Origin: Arthrobacter sp. C9C5
GTDB lineage: Bacteria > Actinomycetota > Actinomycetes > Actinomycetales > Micrococcaceae
NCBI RefSeq assembly: GCF_013359735.1
Contig: NZ_JABFMX010000018.1
Coordinates: 26,504-90,503, forward strand
Direction: 5' to 3'
DNA: 64,000 bases
Shown: positions 47,614 through 55,620 of the stretch, piece after piece
Numbering within the stretch: position 1 is the first letter of the stretch
Layout of the letters: every line of letters begins with the position of its first letter
Made by a program: the position numbers and the translations under genes
The notes under the pieces: generated by a model
Told to the model about the DNA's origin: nothing
The model's database searches: none
Seen by the model: only the letters and a program-made list of their open reading frames with translations

Positions 47614-48267
47614 CTACTGCCAGGCGATCTGCGCAACCAGCGGCACCAGCTGTTCGCCCAGCAGCACCAGGCCCAGCGCCACCATGATGATTCCGCTGGC
47701 CAGCGTCACCCGGCGGGCCGCGCCGGGCCGGGTGTGCAAGAGCTTCCGGGCCAAGAGGGCCACGCAGCTGTAGATCACGGCCACCAGCAGGACAAAGGTA
47801 AGGCCCAGCAGGCCGGACTGCAGCGGCACGGACAAGGCGGCGTCGGGGCTGACAAATTGCGGGACCAGGGCAACGAAGAAGAGCAGCCCCTTAGGGTTGA
47901 TGCCGCTGGTGCCCATGCCCTGCAGGAAGACCCGGAACTGGTTGGCCTGGGCCGGCGCGGTGGCGGTTTGCCCGCCGAAGCTGGCGCCCCGCCAAGAGCG
48001 TACCGTGCTGAGGCCCAGCCACAGCAGGTAGCCCGCGCCCGCCACCGTAAGCCAGCTGAGGAGCCCGGGCATGCCCGTGATCACGGCGGCCAGCCCGGCG
48101 GCCAGGAGTGCGGTGTGTACGACGTAGCCGCCGCAGAGGCCGGCTACTGCGGGCACGAAACTGCGTTCCTTGAGCCCGGCGGCGATGGAGTAGGCCCAGT
48201 CGACGCCCGGTGTGCACGCGAGGGCCACGGCGACGCCGATGAAAGCGAGGAATAGCTGGGGGTTCAC
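47614..48267 (-). CDS. LysE family amino-acid exporter (RhtB type)
   Basis: A 217-residue integral membrane protein with five to six TM segments. LysE/RhtB signatures: FLAFIGVAVALACTPGVDWAYSIAAGL (in parts: ALACTPGVDW; other members have PGP in this place), and GTSGINPKGLLFFVALVPQF. Probably exports an amino acid or its analogue with the proton gradient. GTG start at 48265-48267 follows AGGAG by 6 nt. Divergent from an Lrp gene, the arrangement in which Lrp-type regulators control LysE-type exporters. Confidence 0.9.
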   Translation of the reverse strand: MNPQLFLAFIGVAVALACTPGVDWAYSIAAGLKERSFVPAVAGLCGGYVVHTALLAAGLAAVITGMPGLLSWLTVAGAGYLLWLGLSTVRSWRGASFGGQTATAPAQANQFRVFLQGMGTSGINPKGLLFFVALVPQFVSPDAALSVPLQSGLLGLTFVLLVAVIYSCVALLARKLLHTRPGAARRVTLASGIIMVALGLVLLGEQLVPLVAQIAWQ

Positions 48268-48308
48268 GGCGGACTCCTGACGGTGGGTTACAGGAGTAAG
48301 CCTAGGAA

Positions 48309-48346
48309 TTTTCGGGCCAGAAGTGCTTACTGATTTCGCCCGAAAA
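48309..48346. promoter_or_regulatory. Inverted repeat between LysE and Lrp genes (putative Lrp site)
   Basis: TTTTCGGGC (48309-48317) and GCCCGAAAA (48338-48346) are exact inverted repeats separated by 20 nt, in the 104-nt divergent intergenic region. Size and symmetry suit an Lrp/AsnC-type regulator binding upstream of both genes. Confidence 0.6.
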
Positions 48347-48371
48347 GCCGCGTCGACGGTAAGGTTATTGC

Positions 48372-48827
48372 GTGATTGACCACATTGACAGAAGTATTTT
48401 GCGCAACCTCCGTGAAGACGGCCGGATGACGGCGACGGCACTTGCGGCGAAGGTCGGGCTGACCGTGGCGCCGTGCCACCGAAGGCTTCGCGAGCTGGAG
48501 ACGTCCGGCGTCATCCGCGGTTACCGCGCCGACATCGATCCGGCCGCCGTCGGGCTGGGCTTCGAAGCGATTGTGTTTGTCACGCTGCGTCAGGTGGACC
48601 GCGCCACCATGGAGATCTTCGAGAACCGCGTGGCGGAGAACCCCAACATCGTCGAGGCCCAGCGGCTGTTCGGCGAGCCGGACTATCTGCTCAAGGTCAT
48701 TGCGGAGGACCTCCCGGCGTACCAGCGCTTTTACGACGCCGAGCTGACCTCGCTGCCCGGCGTCGAGCGTCTGACCTCGACGCTGGTCATGAAGAACCTG
48801 AAAGCGAATACCGGCCCGCCGGTCTGA
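48372..48827 (+). CDS. Lrp/AsnC family transcriptional regulator
   Basis: A 151-residue Lrp/AsnC protein: N-terminal HTH (DHIDRSILRNLREDGRMTATALAAKVGLTVAPCHRRLRELE in parts: LAAKVGLTVAPCHRRLRELE), then the RAM ligand domain from about residue 65 (FVTLRQVDRATMEIFENRV, GEPDYLLKVIAEDLPAYQRFY). GTG start at 48372 follows TAAGGT (48360-48365) by 6 nt: leaderless. Divergent from the LysE exporter, which it most likely controls in response to an amino acid, as LysG does for LysE. Tail to tail with a second Lrp gene, 9 nt apart. Confidence 0.94.
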   Translation: MIDHIDRSILRNLREDGRMTATALAAKVGLTVAPCHRRLRELETSGVIRGYRADIDPAAVGLGFEAIVFVTLRQVDRATMEIFENRVAENPNIVEAQRLFGEPDYLLKVIAEDLPAYQRFYDAELTSLPGVERLTSTLVMKNLKANTGPPV

Positions 48828-48836
48828 CCCGGGCGG

Positions 48837-49304
48837 TTAGCCTTCCAGCAGCCCCGTGGTCCGGTAGGGGATGACCTCGCGCAGGAACATGCTTGTGGAC
48901 GTCCGCACAATCCCCGGACACAGCCGGATTTCCTCGGAAACCCGGTAGAGATCGTCTGGGCTCGTCGCCACCACCCGGATCAGCAGGTCGGTGTCGCCTG
49001 CGGGCGCATGGCATTCGAGCACCTCCGGGATTTTCCGCAGCGCGGCGATCGCTTCATCCAGGTGGCTTTGGTCCAGTTCGGCGCTCACCGCCGCCGCCAC
49101 TCCGCGACCCAGTGCGGAGGGCAGCACACGGCTGGTGTTCGGGCGGAGCGCGCCCGACGCCGTCATCCGCTCGAGGCGGGACTGGACAGTTCCACGGGCC
49201 AGGCCGAGTTTCTGGGCCAGCAGCATGATGGGGACCCGCGGATCCGCATCCAGGGCCAGGAGGATCCGGCGATCCGTCGAGTCGAGCTGCTGCAATCTGA
49301 CCAC
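48837..49304 (-). CDS. Lrp/AsnC family transcriptional regulator
   Basis: A 155-residue Lrp/AsnC protein. HTH: LDSTDRRILLALDADPRVPIMLLAQKLGLARGTVQSRLERM (in parts: LAQKLGLARGTVQSRLERM); the RAM domain carries GDTDLLIRVVATSPDDLYRV. GTG at 49302-49304 is the best start; the ORF open to 49475 has no domain content. A TGGTC-AATCT-GACCA palindrome (49331-49345) lies 27 nt upstream and is an obvious autoregulatory site. Unusually there is no gene in the divergent direction for the next 280 nt; see the hairpin at 49541. Confidence 0.92.
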   Translation of the reverse strand: MVRLQQLDSTDRRILLALDADPRVPIMLLAQKLGLARGTVQSRLERMTASGALRPNTSRVLPSALGRGVAAAVSAELDQSHLDEAIAALRKIPEVLECHAPAGDTDLLIRVVATSPDDLYRVSEEIRLCPGIVRTSTSMFLREVIPYRTTGLLEG

Positions 49305-49330
49305 TACCTGCCAATAGTCGAAGCTCCCAA

Positions 49331-49345
49331 TGGTCAATCTGACCA
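49331..49345. promoter_or_regulatory. Palindromic operator upstream of lrp (49304)
   Basis: TGGTC-AATCT-GACCA is a 5-bp inverted repeat around a 5-nt spacer, flanked on both sides by CCAA/AATGG. The GGTCAGATTG half on the minus strand recurs at the lrp start itself (49292-49301 region), giving two direct half-sites. This is the pattern for cooperative Lrp binding. Confidence 0.6.
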
Positions 49346-49540
49346 ATGGGCGCGGTGTCTGTTGCGCCAACTGTATGACTACTGCTCGAATAGTGGCAAC
49401 AAGGGATGCGGGCCACCGCCGGCACCCGAAGGCTACAGATCCCCCGGCACACCTCCCGGACCCTGGATGAGGCATCCCGCAAGGAGCCCGCCGCTGATTG
49501 ACTCTTGTTCACGCATCGTCTTTCCGCACACCCATAACGG
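49346..49540 (+). other. Region opposite lrp with no convincing gene
   Basis: About 195 nt. It has two short forward frames, ATG 49375 (about 30 codons) and one starting in GAGGCATCC and ending HTHNGKSP (TGA within the hairpin arm at 49551-49553), but neither has a good ribosome site or known similarity. TGTTGC near 49359 and GCAACA near 49396 are paired inverted segments. It may be the remnant of a deleted Lrp target or a short transcript ending at the hairpin 49541-49601. Confidence 0.4.
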
Positions 49541-49601
49541 CAAGAGCCCCTGAGCCACCGACGTCGGATGTCCGAAGTCATCGGTGGCTGAGGGGCTCTT
49601 G
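49541..49601 (+). terminator. 21-bp hairpin without an obvious gene to terminate
   Basis: CAAGAGCCCCTGAGCCACCG-A (49541-49561) pairs with 49581-49601 over 21 positions with one mismatch (a G-G pair), leaving a 19-nt loop. It lies between two divergent genes (lrp leftward, gluQ rightward), and the gluQ -10 box is downstream of it, so it does not terminate either of them. It would end a forward transcript starting near 49350. Confidence 0.65.
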
Positions 49602-49625
49602 TGTTGCGCCGCATAGGCTTGTCCC

Positions 49626-50522
49626 ATGACATCAGCCGGACGCTTCGCCCCCAGCCCCTCCGGCGAGCTGCATGTGGGCAACCTCCGGACGGCCATCCTC
49701 GCGTGGCTCTTTGCCCGGTCTACCGGCCGGCGCTTCCTGATGCGGGTTGAGGACCTGGACCGCGCCCGTGCGGGGGCCGAGGCCGAGCAGCTCCGTGATC
49801 TGGCGGCGATCGGGGTGGACTGGGACGGCGGCGTCGTCCGTCAGACTGACCGGGAGCACCTCTACGCCGCCGCGATCGACCGGCTGGCCGCGGCCGGGCT
49901 GACCTACGAATGCTTCTGTACGCGCCGCGAAATCCAGGAGGCGCCGTCCGCCCCGCACGCCCCGCAGGGCGCGTACCCGGGCACCTGCCGGAACCTGGGC
50001 GAGGCCGAGCGTGCCAGCAAACGGGCCGTCCGGCCTGCGGCGGTCCGGCTCCGCGCGGCGGTTGCAGAAGCGACCGTTCAGGACGTGCTGCACGGCAGCT
50101 TCACCGGGGTGGTGGACGACTTCGTGCTCCGCCGCAACGACGGGGTCACCGCGTACAACCTGGCCGTGGTGGTGGATGACGCCGCGCAGGGGATCGACCA
50201 GGTGGTCCGGGGCGACGACCTGTTGCCATCCACCCCGCGGCAGGCCTACCTGGCCTCCCTTTTAGATATTCCCGCTCCGGAATATGCCCACGTGCCGCTG
50301 GTGCTGAACGCCGACGGCGCCCGGCTGGCCAAGCGTGACGGGGCGGTTACGCTCGCCGATCTTGCTGCTTTGGGGGTCGCTGTCGGCGAGGTGCGGGACA
50401 TGCTCTTGGGCTCCCTGGGCTTGCCTGCGGGATCCTTGGAGCAGGCACTGAGGGTGTTTGATCCCGCGGGCCTGCCGCGGGAGCCGTGGGTGTGGCCGGG
50501 GATGGGTGGCCCCGCCGCGTAG
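49626..50522 (+). CDS. gluQ: Glutamyl-Q tRNA(Asp) synthetase
   Basis: GluQRS, 298 residues: activates glutamate and attaches it to queuosine-34 of tRNA(Asp). It lacks the anticodon-binding domain of GluRS. Seen: GRFAPSPSGELHVGNLRTAI (HIGH-type motif HVGN), FLMRVEDLDRARAG, Zn site CFC (about residues 98-100) with a later Tyr and Cys in AYPGTC, and the KMSKS-like AKRDGAVTLADL. Start at 49626 follows TAGGCT (49614-49619) by 6 nt, leaderless. The HD-domain gene follows directly, and the gluQ TAG provides the first bases of its -10 box (TAGGCT at 50520). Confidence 0.95.
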   Translation: MTSAGRFAPSPSGELHVGNLRTAILAWLFARSTGRRFLMRVEDLDRARAGAEAEQLRDLAAIGVDWDGGVVRQTDREHLYAAAIDRLAAAGLTYECFCTRREIQEAPSAPHAPQGAYPGTCRNLGEAERASKRAVRPAAVRLRAAVAEATVQDVLHGSFTGVVDDFVLRRNDGVTAYNLAVVVDDAAQGIDQVVRGDDLLPSTPRQAYLASLLDIPAPEYAHVPLVLNADGARLAKRDGAVTLADLAALGVAVGEVRDMLLGSLGLPAGSLEQALRVFDPAGLPREPWVWPGMGGPAA

Positions 50523-50531
50523 GCTGGAAGC

Positions 50532-51149
50532 ATGTCAGAACCAGAGTTCATGGAAGCGGCCGTGCCGAAGACCGGTTTTACCGTCCAGACGGCCAGGGTC
50601 CTCGCCGAGGTGGCCCACAACCGGCAGAAGGACAAGCTCAAGCGGCCCTACCGCGAGCACGTGATCGCCGTCGGCGATGCGCTGGCCGACTTCGATGACG
50701 ACATCCGGATCGCCGGATACCTGCACGACATCGCGGAGGACACCCCGATGACGCGGCAGGCGCTGCTGGAGATGGGCGTTTCCGAGCGGGCCGTGGACAT
50801 CATCGAGCGCGTCACGAAGCGCCTGCACGAGAATCCGGACGACTACCAGGCCGGGATCCGCTACATCGCCGAGGACCATGATGCCACCCTGGTCAAGATT
50901 GCCGACAACGCCCACAACTCCCTGCCCGAACGGGTCAAGGCGCTGGCGGAGAAGTGGCCGGATAAGCCGCCGGTCACCCGCTACGACGACGCCCGGCCGG
51001 TGCTGTACGCCGCGGTTCCCGTGGAGGAAATCCGCAAGATCCTGGCCCGGATCAACCCGTGGCTGCTCGAGGAGCTCGATGACATGCTCGACGAGGCCGA
51101 CGACACCGACTACGAGAACCTCTCCTACGACAGCACCCCGGAGGGCTAG
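50532..51149 (+). CDS. HD-domain protein (SpoT/RelA hydrolase-like)
   Basis: A 205-residue protein resembling the HD phosphohydrolase domain of RelA/SpoT. Visible metal-binding pattern: REHVIAVGDAL (His), AGYLHDIAEDTPMT (HD), and LVKIADNAHNSLPER (Asp). No synthetase or TGS domain. It may be a small alarmone- or nucleotide-hydrolysing HD protein; this is inference. The start at 50532 follows TAGGCT (50520-50525), 6 nt, where the box begins with the stop codon of gluQ. Its TAG overlaps the stop of the convergent gene on a palindromic CTAG. Confidence 0.85.
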   Translation: MSEPEFMEAAVPKTGFTVQTARVLAEVAHNRQKDKLKRPYREHVIAVGDALADFDDDIRIAGYLHDIAEDTPMTRQALLEMGVSERAVDIIERVTKRLHENPDDYQAGIRYIAEDHDATLVKIADNAHNSLPERVKALAEKWPDKPPVTRYDDARPVLYAAVPVEEIRKILARINPWLLEELDDMLDEADDTDYENLSYDSTPEG

Positions 51150-52453
51150 ACCCGGCCCAGCAGGTCGATGTCCTCGAGGAACTCCTGCTGCACTTCCGCG
51201 CTGACCGTGGTGCGGGTGTCCGCGATCGCGTCGAGGTAGTCCTGCGTCGCCGGGCCTTTCCGGACCGCCTCGCGGACGGACGCCCCGCCGTCGCTGTCCA
51301 TTCCGTAAACGGCGCTCTCCAGCGCGCGCTGGGAAGCGCTCCGGGCCGCGTATTCAATGTCCGCGGGGGAGAAGCCTTCGGTCCGGTCCACCAGCAGCTC
51401 CACGTCCACATCGTCCACCACAGTGGCGGGGATAAAGCGCTGCCACATGGCCTCGCGGGCCAGGCGGTCCGGCAGGCCGATCGGGATGACGTAGTCGAAG
51501 CGGCCGTGGCGCAGGAACGCGGAATCCAGGGCACGGATGAAGTTGGTGGCGCAGACCAGCAGCCGGCCGGGCTGTTCGCGGAAGGCCGGAATGATTTTCA
51601 GCAGCTCGTTGGTGACGCCCTGCAGCGGCGACGGCGGCTCGCCGGAGCGCTGCGAGGCGATCTCCTCCACCTCGTCGATGAACACGACGGCGTGTTCCAG
51701 CTCGGCGATCTCCAGGAAGGTCTCGCGCAGGGCACCGGCCAGGCCCATCGGATCGGAGGCAAGCCGGGAGGGGAAGACCTCCACAAAGGGCCACTCCAGC
51801 CGGGACGCAATTGCCTTGGCGAAAGTCGTCTTGCCGGTGCCGGGAGGGCCGAACAGCACGACCGCGCGCGGCGGGACCACACCGTACTCGTCCGCGAGGT
51901 CGGCTTCGGCCAGCGGCAGCACGAGGCGGCGCTCCAGGAGTTCCTTCTCGTTGCGCATGCCGGCGACGTTTTCCCAGAGGTCGCGGGCAAGGATCCGGCC
52001 GCCCAGCTGGCTCAGCGGCTCGAGTTCCTGGCGCTGGACCGGGATCCTGCGTTCGAAGTAGCGCAGGTTCTTCTTCAGCACGAAGCCGCGGCTGAGGAAG
52101 GCCTCGACGCGGGTTTCGGACTCCGGCATGAGCGCGGAGAGCTTGTTCAGCCCGTGCGGGGCCATCCGGTTTTCCACGGAGGCCAGCAGCGAGGTGCCGA
52201 TTCCGCGGCCGCGGAACTCGGGCAGGGTGGCCAGGAAGACGATCCAGCCCTGGTCGTGCGCGGCGCGGCCGACGGCGGCGCCCACCACCTGCTCGCCCTG
52301 CACCGCGACGACGGCGTGGTCCTTCTCGCACGAGGCGAGGACCTCGGAGAGCGCGTAGACCGGCTCGACATTCGTGGCCTTGAGGGATTCCCAGAGGTGC
52401 AGGATCCCGTCAAGGTCGGCCGAATGGAAATCCCTGATCCGCCAGTTGGTCAT
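51146..52453 (-). CDS. GNAT acetyltransferase fused to AAA+ ATPase
   Basis: A 435-residue two-domain protein. Residues about 1-145 are a GNAT acetyltransferase: WRIRDFHSADLDGILHLW, the acetyl-CoA motif LATLPEFRGRGIGTSLL and KLSALMPESETRVEAFLSRGF. Residues about 180-425 are an AAA+ ATPase: VVLFGPPGTGKTTFAKAIA (Walker A near 200), VVFIDEVEEIASQ (Walker B near 255), LLVCATNFIRALDSAFLRHGRFDYVI (sensor 1 and the RF arginine-finger region) and SPADIEYAARSASQRAL. The AAA part resembles FtsH/Cdc48-like classical AAA. The pairing suggests a protein-remodelling machine with acetyl-CoA-dependent recruiting. Start M at 52451-52453; GAGG-like sequence upstream is weak. Partner and substrate unknown. Confidence 0.9.
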   Translation of the reverse strand: MTNWRIRDFHSADLDGILHLWESLKATNVEPVYALSEVLASCEKDHAVVAVQGEQVVGAAVGRAAHDQGWIVFLATLPEFRGRGIGTSLLASVENRMAPHGLNKLSALMPESETRVEAFLSRGFVLKKNLRYFERRIPVQRQELEPLSQLGGRILARDLWENVAGMRNEKELLERRLVLPLAEADLADEYGVVPPRAVVLFGPPGTGKTTFAKAIASRLEWPFVEVFPSRLASDPMGLAGALRETFLEIAELEHAVVFIDEVEEIASQRSGEPPSPLQGVTNELLKIIPAFREQPGRLLVCATNFIRALDSAFLRHGRFDYVIPIGLPDRLAREAMWQRFIPATVVDDVDVELLVDRTEGFSPADIEYAARSASQRALESAVYGMDSDGGASVREAVRKGPATQDYLDAIADTRTTVSAEVQQEFLEDIDLLGRV

Positions 52454-52523
52454 GAGGTGTCTCCCGGTGGTTCGTCGCTGAGCCAAGTGGAACTGTTGTT
52501 CCGAGCTTAGGCGAACCGGGCGA

Positions 52524-52581
52524 GGCGCCGCGCCGCATTACGCGGCGCCACCGCCCAACTGCGAGTCAGTTGGGCGGCGGC
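52524..52581 (-). terminator. Double hairpin downstream of the asparagine permease
   Basis: GGCGCCGCG/CGCGGCGCC (52524-52532 and 52541-52549) and, overlapping it, GCCACCGCCCAACTG/CAGTTGGGCGGCGGC (52547-52561 and 52567-52581, one mismatch). Both lie 8-65 nt past the ansP stop on the minus strand. Confidence 0.75.
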
Positions 52582-52588
52582 CCAGGTG

Positions 52589-54169
52589 CTAGTGGCCGTC
52601 CGGCGAGCCGGCGGTTGGCCGGTTGGCCACCAGCGGGTACGGCCCGGTGAAGCCGTCGCGGACGGCAGCGATCTCCAGGATGCGGTGCCGGCAGAGGCGC
52701 CACCCGAGCATCAGGAGCGGGACGATGACCACGAGGGACGCGATGGTCCAGGTCCCCACCGGCGAGTCAAACGCCATCAGGACCAGCACCGCCAGCAAGA
52801 ACGCGAGCGTGATCCAGCCCGTGACGGGTGCGCCTGGCATCCGGAACGCGGGCCTGAGCAGTTCCCCGCGGGCTGCGAGCCGGGCAAGCTGCATCTGGCA
52901 CAGGACGATCATGGCCCAGGTGCTGATGATGCCCAGCGACGCGACGTTCAGGACGATCTCGAAGGCCTCGGCCGGGACCACGGCGTTCAGGATGACGCCC
53001 AGGACGGCCACGCCGGCAGTGAGGGCGATGCCGCCGTAGGGCACGCCTGCCTTGTTCATCCGGGCGGCGAACTTCGGCGCGGACCCTGAAACGGACATGG
53101 AGCGCATGATCCGGCCGGTGGAGTACAGGCCGGCGTTGAGCGAGGAGAGGGCCGCGGTCAGGACCACCAGGTTCATGATGGCGTCCACGCCGTCCACACC
53201 AATGGAGCCGAAGAACGTCACGAACGGGCTTTCCCCGGCCTTGTAGGAGCTGTAGGGGAGCAGCAGCGAGAGCAGTACGAGGGAGCCGACGTAGAACACG
53301 GCGATGCGCACGATCACGGTGTTGATGGCCCGCGGCATGATCTTTTCCGGGTTTTCCGTCTCGCCCGCCGCGGTGCCGATCAACTCGATCGAGGCGTAGG
53401 CGAACACAACGCCCTGCATCACCACGATCGCCGGCAGCAGGCCGTTGGGGAACAGGCCGCCGTTGTCCGCGATCAGGGTGAAGCCCACCTCCTGGCCGGC
53501 GACGGGGGTGCCGAAGATGACGAAGTAGATGCCGACTATCAAGAAGGACACGAGCGCCACTACCTTGATGAGGGCGAACCAGAATTCGAGCTCGCCGAAC
53601 ACTTTGACGCTGATGAGGTTCAGGCCCAGCACCAGGATGAGGGCGGCAAGTGCCCAAGTCCACTGCGGTACGTCCGCGATCGGCGCCCAGTACTTCTTGA
53701 AGAAGTTCATGTACAGCGCGACGGCGGTGATGTCCACGATCGCGGTCATGGCCCAGTTCAGCCAGTAAAGCCAGCCGGTGACGAACGCGGCTTTCTCGCC
53801 GAAGAATTCGCGGGCGTAGGAGACGAAAGAGCCTGATGACGGCCGGTGCATCACGAGTTCGCCGAGGGCGCGCAGGATCATGAACGCGAAGAACCCGCAG
53901 AGGGCATAGCTGATGATCAGGGCCGGTCCGGCGGTGGCGAGTCGGCCGCCGGCGCCCATGAACAGGCCGGTGCCGATGGCGCCGCCGATCGCGATCATCT
54001 GGACCTGCCGGGGTTTCAGGCCCTTGTGGTAGCCCTGGTCTTCGGCGTGGAGTGCGGCCTCGGAGGCGTGGGCATGCGCCGGAATGGTGTGGTCGGAGAT
54101 GGCCTGCTGCGGGGTTGGCTGTTCCTGAGCCGGCGGTTTTTGGGCGCGGGCAGTTTCTGGATAGGTCAT
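52589..54169 (-). CDS. ansP: L-asparagine permease
   Basis: A 526-residue APC permease with 12 TM segments, closest in layout to AnsP. Seen: [31 protein letters not shown] (in parts: [18 protein letters not shown]), [33 protein letters not shown] (in parts: [18 protein letters not shown]) and [21 protein letters not shown]. The first 45 residues are hydrophilic and His/Ala/Gln-rich ([15 protein letters not shown]). Last gene in the asparagine operon, 27 nt after aspA, and closed by the double hairpin at 52524-52581. Brings in asparagine with protons. Confidence 0.93.
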   Translation of the reverse strand: MTYPETARAQKPPAQEQPTPQQAISDHTIPAHAHASEAALHAEDQGYHKGLKPRQVQMIAIGGAIGTGLFMGAGGRLATAGPALIISYALCGFFAFMILRALGELVMHRPSSGSFVSYAREFFGEKAAFVTGWLYWLNWAMTAIVDITAVALYMNFFKKYWAPIADVPQWTWALAALILVLGLNLISVKVFGELEFWFALIKVVALVSFLIVGIYFVIFGTPVAGQEVGFTLIADNGGLFPNGLLPAIVVMQGVVFAYASIELIGTAAGETENPEKIMPRAINTVIVRIAVFYVGSLVLLSLLLPYSSYKAGESPFVTFFGSIGVDGVDAIMNLVVLTAALSSLNAGLYSTGRIMRSMSVSGSAPKFAARMNKAGVPYGGIALTAGVAVLGVILNAVVPAEAFEIVLNVASLGIISTWAMIVLCQMQLARLAARGELLRPAFRMPGAPVTGWITLAFLLAVLVLMAFDSPVGTWTIASLVVIVPLLMLGWRLCRHRILEIAAVRDGFTGPYPLVANRPTAGSPDGH

Positions 54170-54196
54170 GGGGGTCCTTCGGGGTTCGAGGGTGCG

Positions 54197-55612
54197 CTAC
54201 TTGCTCAGGTTGGCCAGGCGCTGCGGGCTGAGCAGTTCGGTGAGCTGCTCGGCGGTGAGCAGCCCGTGTTCGAGTACGAGTTCCGCGACTCCCTTGCCGG
54301 TGGCAAGGGCTTCCTGCGCGATGGCCGTGGCGGTCGCGTAGCCCAGCTGCGGGTTGAGGGCGGTGACGAGGCCGATTGACTGTTCCACCGTCAGGCGGAG
54401 CCGTTCGGTGTTGGCGGTGATACCCCGGACGCAGCGGGCCGTGAGGGTGCGGCACGCGGCTTCCAGATGCGAGATGCTCTTGTGGAGGCTGTGGACGATG
54501 ATCGGTTCGAAGGCGTTGAGCTGGAGCTGGCCGGCTTCTGCGGCCATGGTGATGGTGACGTCGTTGCCGATGACCTCGTAGGCAACCTGGCTGACCACCT
54601 CCGGGATGACCGGGTTGATCTTGCCGGGCATGATCGAGGAGCCGGACTGCACGGCCGGGAGGTTGATCTCGCCGAAACCGGCGCGCGGGCCGGAGGAGAG
54701 CAGCCGGAGGTCGTTGCAGATCTTGGACAGTTTCACGGCCACCCGCTTCAGCACCCCGGAGAGGTGCACGAAGGCGCCGACGTCCTGGGTGGCCTCGATC
54801 AGGTCAGCGGCCGTGACCAGCGGCAGGCCGGTGATCTCGGCAAGGTGCCGACAGGCGGCCTCTGCGTAGCCGGCCGGGGCGTTCAGGCCGGTGCCGATCG
54901 CGGTGGCCCCGAGGTTGATTTCGTGGATCAGCAGGTCGGCTTCGGCAAGGCGGAGCCTGTCCTCGCCGATCGTGACGGCGTAGGTGCCGAACTCCTGCCC
55001 GAGCGTCATGGGGACGGCGTCCTGCAGCTGGGTGCGGCCCATCTTTACCACCGTGCGGAATTCGACGGCCTTGGCGGCGAAGGCCTCTTCCAGCTCGGTG
55101 AGGGCTTCCAGCAGTTCCCGGGCGGCGAAGATCGTGCCGAGTTTGACCGCGGTGGGGTAGACGTCGTTCGTGGACTGGCTGAGGTTGACGTGGTCGTTGG
55201 GGTGCAGCCGTGCGTAGTCGCCCTTCGGGTGTCCGAGGATTTCCAGGGCCCGGTTGGCGATCACCTCGTTGGCATTCATGTTCGACGACGTTCCCGCACC
55301 GCCCTGGATGACGTCCACCACGAACTGCTCGCTGAGCTTGCCGCTCATAACATCGGTGCAGGCGTCCTCGATGGCCCGGGCGCGCTCGGCGTCGAGCAGC
55401 CCGAGCTCGTGGTTGGTGCGGGCGGCGGCCAGTTTCACGGCGGCCAGCCCGCGGACCAGGTACATGTTGGAGGACAGCGGCTGGCCGGTAATGGGGAAGT
55501 TCTCCACGGCCCGGAGGGTGTGGACACCCCAGTAGGCGTCGGCGGGAACGTCCCGGTCGCCCAGGAGGTCATGTTCGGAGCGGAAGTCGGCGGATTCGTC
55601 GAGCGGGGTCAT
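54197..55612 (-). CDS. aspA: Aspartate ammonia-lyase
   Basis: AspA, 471 residues, as in other bacteria (about 470-480). Splits aspartate into fumarate and ammonia. Seen: FRSEHDLLGDRDVPADAYWGVHTLRA, GAGTSSNMNANEVIANRA, VKMGRTQLQDAVPMTLGQEF, and the superfamily signature GSSIMPGKINPVIPE (catalytic Ser loop). Start: ATG at 55610-55612; the ORF open upstream is from the other frame of the asparaginase. Eight nt separate it from asparaginase, so they are co-transcribed. Confidence 0.97.
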   Translation of the reverse strand: MTPLDESADFRSEHDLLGDRDVPADAYWGVHTLRAVENFPITGQPLSSNMYLVRGLAAVKLAAARTNHELGLLDAERARAIEDACTDVMSGKLSEQFVVDVIQGGAGTSSNMNANEVIANRALEILGHPKGDYARLHPNDHVNLSQSTNDVYPTAVKLGTIFAARELLEALTELEEAFAAKAVEFRTVVKMGRTQLQDAVPMTLGQEFGTYAVTIGEDRLRLAEADLLIHEINLGATAIGTGLNAPAGYAEAACRHLAEITGLPLVTAADLIEATQDVGAFVHLSGVLKRVAVKLSKICNDLRLLSSGPRAGFGEINLPAVQSGSSIMPGKINPVIPEVVSQVAYEVIGNDVTITMAAEAGQLQLNAFEPIIVHSLHKSISHLEAACRTLTARCVRGITANTERLRLTVEQSIGLVTALNPQLGYATATAIAQEALATGKGVAELVLEHGLLTAEQLTELLSPQRLANLSK

Positions 55613-55620
55613 AGCGGTCC

